Origin: SIG607 sp045537575
GTDB taxonomy: Bacteria > Bacillota > Clostridia > Oscillospirales > Acutalibacteraceae
Assembly: GCA_045537575.1 (NCBI GenBank)
Contig: JAZSPU010000018.1
Location: 1-64,000, forward strand
Reading direction: 5' to 3'
DNA length: 64,000 bases
Shown here: positions 62,128 through 64,000 of the stretch, in pieces
Position numbering within the stretch: the first letter of the stretch is position 1
Layout of the letters: every line of letters begins with the position of its first letter
Notes under the pieces: generated by a model
Database searches by the model: none
What the model was told of the DNA's origin: nothing
Seen by the model: only the letters and a program-made list of their open reading frames with translations
Position numbers and translations under genes: made by a program

Positions 62128-62535
62128 TTAGTGACAGCCTGCACAGGTAGAACAGCTACCGGTACATCCGCCTTCGGGAATTTCACAGGTCTGGGGATCT
62201 GCACCTTCACTGCACATCTGAATAATTGCCATAACATCGGCAATCATCTTATCAACGCCGAGTTTTGCATCATTATAAGCCTTCATTGTCTCATTGCTCA
62301 TAATTGAATCGTAAATTTCTCTAAGTTCCAGATTAGCCTCTCTAAACTTTTCTTCATCGCGTTCTTCCTGCTCACCGAGACGTTCAATGTTCATTCGAGC
62401 AACATTAAATTTTCCGACTAAATCCTGTAATTCTTCATTACTGTCTAGCGCAAGTTTTGTTCTTGCATATTCAACAAATCTTTCATCTTCCTGCATAGCA
62501 GCGCCTAAATTTCTAGCAGCTTTAATTACGTCCAT
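62128..62535 (-). CDS. YlbF/YmcA family protein with cysteine tail
   Basis: The protein has 135 residues. The helical YlbF-domain spans residues 1-110. The last 25 residues carry cysteines as CEIPEGGCTGSCSTCAGCH, which resembles a metal- or Fe-S-binding tail. In Bacillus, YmcA/YlbF/YaaT form a complex with Fe-S clusters that stimulates RNase Y, and ymcA lies after miaB as here. The gene is between miaB and mutS with 12 and 25 bp spacing. Confidence 0.85.
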   Translation of the reverse strand: MDVIKAARNLGAAMQEDERFVEYARTKLALDSNEELQDLVGKFNVARMNIERLGEQEERDEEKFREANLELREIYDSIMSNETMKAYNDAKLGVDKMIADVMAIIQMCSEGADPQTCEIPEGGCTGSCSTCAGCH

Positions 62536-62547
62536 TTTAAATTCTCC

Positions 62548-63939
62548 TTAATCTATTCTTGTGCCTTCCAAAATATTTGAAACGGCAACTACTTTAACAT
62601 TTATAAATTTGCCCAAATCTTCTTGCGTTCCGTCAAATTCAATAACAGCAGTACCGTTAGTATGTCCTGCCATTTTTCCTTCCACTCTGCCAAAATCATC
62701 ACATAAAACTCTAAAGGTTTTCCCAACGGTTTCAGCGCTTAGTTCTTTACTGATAACCTCTTGAGTTTTAAGCAGTTCATCAAACCACTTTCCCTTTTCC
62801 TCACGGGAAATCGGATCAGGAAGTTTTTCAGCCGGAGTACCGTTACGCGGCGAAAAAATAAAGGTAAAAAGTGACGAAAATCTAACTTCTTTAACCAAAG
62901 ATAAAGTTTCTTTAAAATCTTCGTAGGTCTCTCCCGGGAAGCCTACGATAATATCACTTGTAAGGGATATATCGGGCATTTTCTCTTTCGCCGAATTAAT
63001 AAGAGAAAGATATTTTTCTTTTGTATATCGTCTGTTCATAAGAGAAAGTATTCTGTCACTTCCGCTTTGAAAAGGCAGATGCAAATGACGTGCAACCTTT
63101 TTACACTCAGCCATAGTTTCTAGAAGTTCTTCGGTGCAGTCTTTAGGGTGAGAGGTCATAAATCTTATACGGAAATCGCCCTCAATATCATTGATTTTTC
63201 TAAGCAGTCCCGCAAAATTAAGACCGAAATCACAGCCTGTCCCATAAGAATTAACATTCTGTCCAAGAAGGGTTATATCCTTACAGCCGCCATCAATAAG
63301 CTCTTTGGCTTCTTTTAAAATATCGTCGGGATGACGCGAACGCTCCCTTCCGCGAACATAGGGTACAATGCAGTAACTGCAGAAATTATTGCAACCGTAC
63401 ATAATAGGCAGCCAGCCCTTGAACTCACCGTCACGTTTAACAGGGATTTCTTCAACTATTTTTTCGCTTTCTCCGATTTCAAATATTCTTGGTGAACCCG
63501 AAAGACGTTTATATAAAAATTCGGGAAGTCTGTACTGAACGTGAGTTCCGAAAACTATGTCAACGTAAGGGTAGCTTTTCTTCATTCTGTCGGCAACCGT
63601 TTCTTGCTGAGCCATACAACCGCAAAGGGCAATTATCATTTCTTTGTGTCTGCGTTTATAATGCTTCATAGCACCGATATTTCCGTAAACTCTGTCCTCT
63701 GCGTGTCCTCTTACGGCACAGGTATTAAAGAGAACAAAATCAGCGCCCTCAGCCTCATCAGTCAAAGAATATCCAACCTGAGTTAGCATTCCCTTAATAC
63801 GCTCGGAATCACTTACGTTCTGTTGACATCCATAAGTAAAAATACAAGCGGTAGGAGTTCTTCGGTAAACCCTTTTAAGCAGGTCGGGTAAAAGCGAAAT
63901 ATACTGTTTTTGTTCTTCCCTATAGTCCAAAAAATCCAA
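62548..63939 (-). CDS. miaB: tRNA-2-methylthio-N6-dimethylallyladenosine synthase
   Basis: The protein has 463 residues. The N-terminal UPF0004 domain has TYGCQQNVSDSERI, FNTCAV and ALCGCMAQ, whose three cysteines bind the auxiliary cluster. The radical SAM motif CNNFCSYCIVPY lies near 183-194, and a TRAM domain is at the end. It methylthiolates the i6A37 made by MiaA. The start appears to be TTG, six bases after GGGGAG; no ATG or GTG is available in the right place. It is the first gene of the 14-gene operon. Confidence 0.95.
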   Translation of the reverse strand: MDFLDYREEQKQYISLLPDLLKRVYRRTPTACIFTYGCQQNVSDSERIKGMLTQVGYSLTDEAEGADFVLFNTCAVRGHAEDRVYGNIGAMKHYKRRHKEMIIALCGCMAQQETVADRMKKSYPYVDIVFGTHVQYRLPEFLYKRLSGSPRIFEIGESEKIVEEIPVKRDGEFKGWLPIMYGCNNFCSYCIVPYVRGRERSRHPDDILKEAKELIDGGCKDITLLGQNVNSYGTGCDFGLNFAGLLRKINDIEGDFRIRFMTSHPKDCTEELLETMAECKKVARHLHLPFQSGSDRILSLMNRRYTKEKYLSLINSAKEKMPDISLTSDIIVGFPGETYEDFKETLSLVKEVRFSSLFTFIFSPRNGTPAEKLPDPISREEKGKWFDELLKTQEVISKELSAETVGKTFRVLCDDFGRVEGKMAGHTNGTAVIEFDGTQEDLGKFINVKVVAVSNILEGTRID

Positions 63940-63969
63940 AAAGTTCTCCCCTTTTACATAGATAGAATT

Positions 63970-63998
63970 ATTATACTATATATTTATAAAATATGCAA
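63970..63998 (-). promoter_or_regulatory. Promoter of the miaB operon
   Basis: On the minus strand TTGCAT, a 17-nt spacer and TATAAT, 30 bp before the TTG start. No terminator is seen between it and 49504, so it may drive all fourteen genes. Confidence 0.72.
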
Positions 63999-64000
63999 GG

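Overview
The window is chromosomal DNA from a low-GC, single-membrane, endospore-forming Clostridia bacterium. The evidence is dpaA/dpaB (spore dipicolinate), a yab cluster with yabP/yabQ and a SpoVB-type flippase, divIC, sepF, NAD-dependent ligase, split transketolase and AGGAGG-type ribosome binding sites. SpoVF-type dipicolinate synthase is absent from the classical Clostridium cluster I, so a member of another clostridial lineage (for example an Oscillospirales-like gut organism) is more likely; this is inference, since no rRNA gene is present. Most genes lie on the minus strand in long, tightly packed operons.

Layout. (1) 1-4646: a minus-strand run of small accessory genes: two P-loop kinase-like proteins, a nucleotidyltransferase, three cysteine-rich DUF3795-type proteins, a GyrI-like effector-binding protein and an AlkZ-related protein cut by the window edge. 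(2) 4680-9438: murC, then on the plus strand cca, dpaA and dpaB, then tRNA-Thr(CGT) on the minus strand and a small XRE regulator on the plus strand. (3) 9439-22411: a minus-strand carbohydrate ABC import cluster with a Ser/Asp-rich lipoprotein, a 992-residue secreted solute-binding protein, two complete MalF/MalG-type permease pairs, an NHL-TPR-Yip1 membrane protein and a DUF5696 lipoprotein. It is faced by a divergent AraC regulator and has no ATPase or recognised glycosidase. (4) 22408-30527: ligA, then hom-lysC-asd, a second AraC regulator and pepD.

(5) 30528-31977 is the most unusual part. Two elements of about 240 bp share one plan: an outward sigma-A-like promoter at the left edge, a series of different short palindromes separated by a constant linker (GATGAAAT in one, AGTGAAGT in the other), a switch of linker orientation part way through, a hairpin with a GATA loop, TTAGTT, and a long perfect hairpin whose tip is TTTGTC/GACAAA. 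Between them sits a translationally coupled pair of genes encoding a four-helix-bundle (S23/Avd-like) protein and a small lipoprotein, driven by the promoter at the edge of the second element. tRNA-Leu(GAG) follows.

(6) 32061-37106: groESL without a CIRCE operator, a YegS-like lipid kinase with an altered GGDGT motif, an RlmL-like methyltransferase and a lone fumarase alpha subunit. (7) 37119-49375: the yab cluster (spoVB-like, mazG, rqcP, yabP, yabQ, divIC, yabR) with an HU gene inserted in it, preceded by recJ-relA-dtd-MBL-hemZ-mtnN. (8) 49469-63998: a probable 14-gene operon starting from a good promoter at the right edge: miaB, ylbF-like, mutS, mutL, miaA, hlyD-like, yggS, sepF, ylmH, lspA, rluD-like, a Cof-type HAD phosphatase and the two transketolase halves, closed by a terminator.
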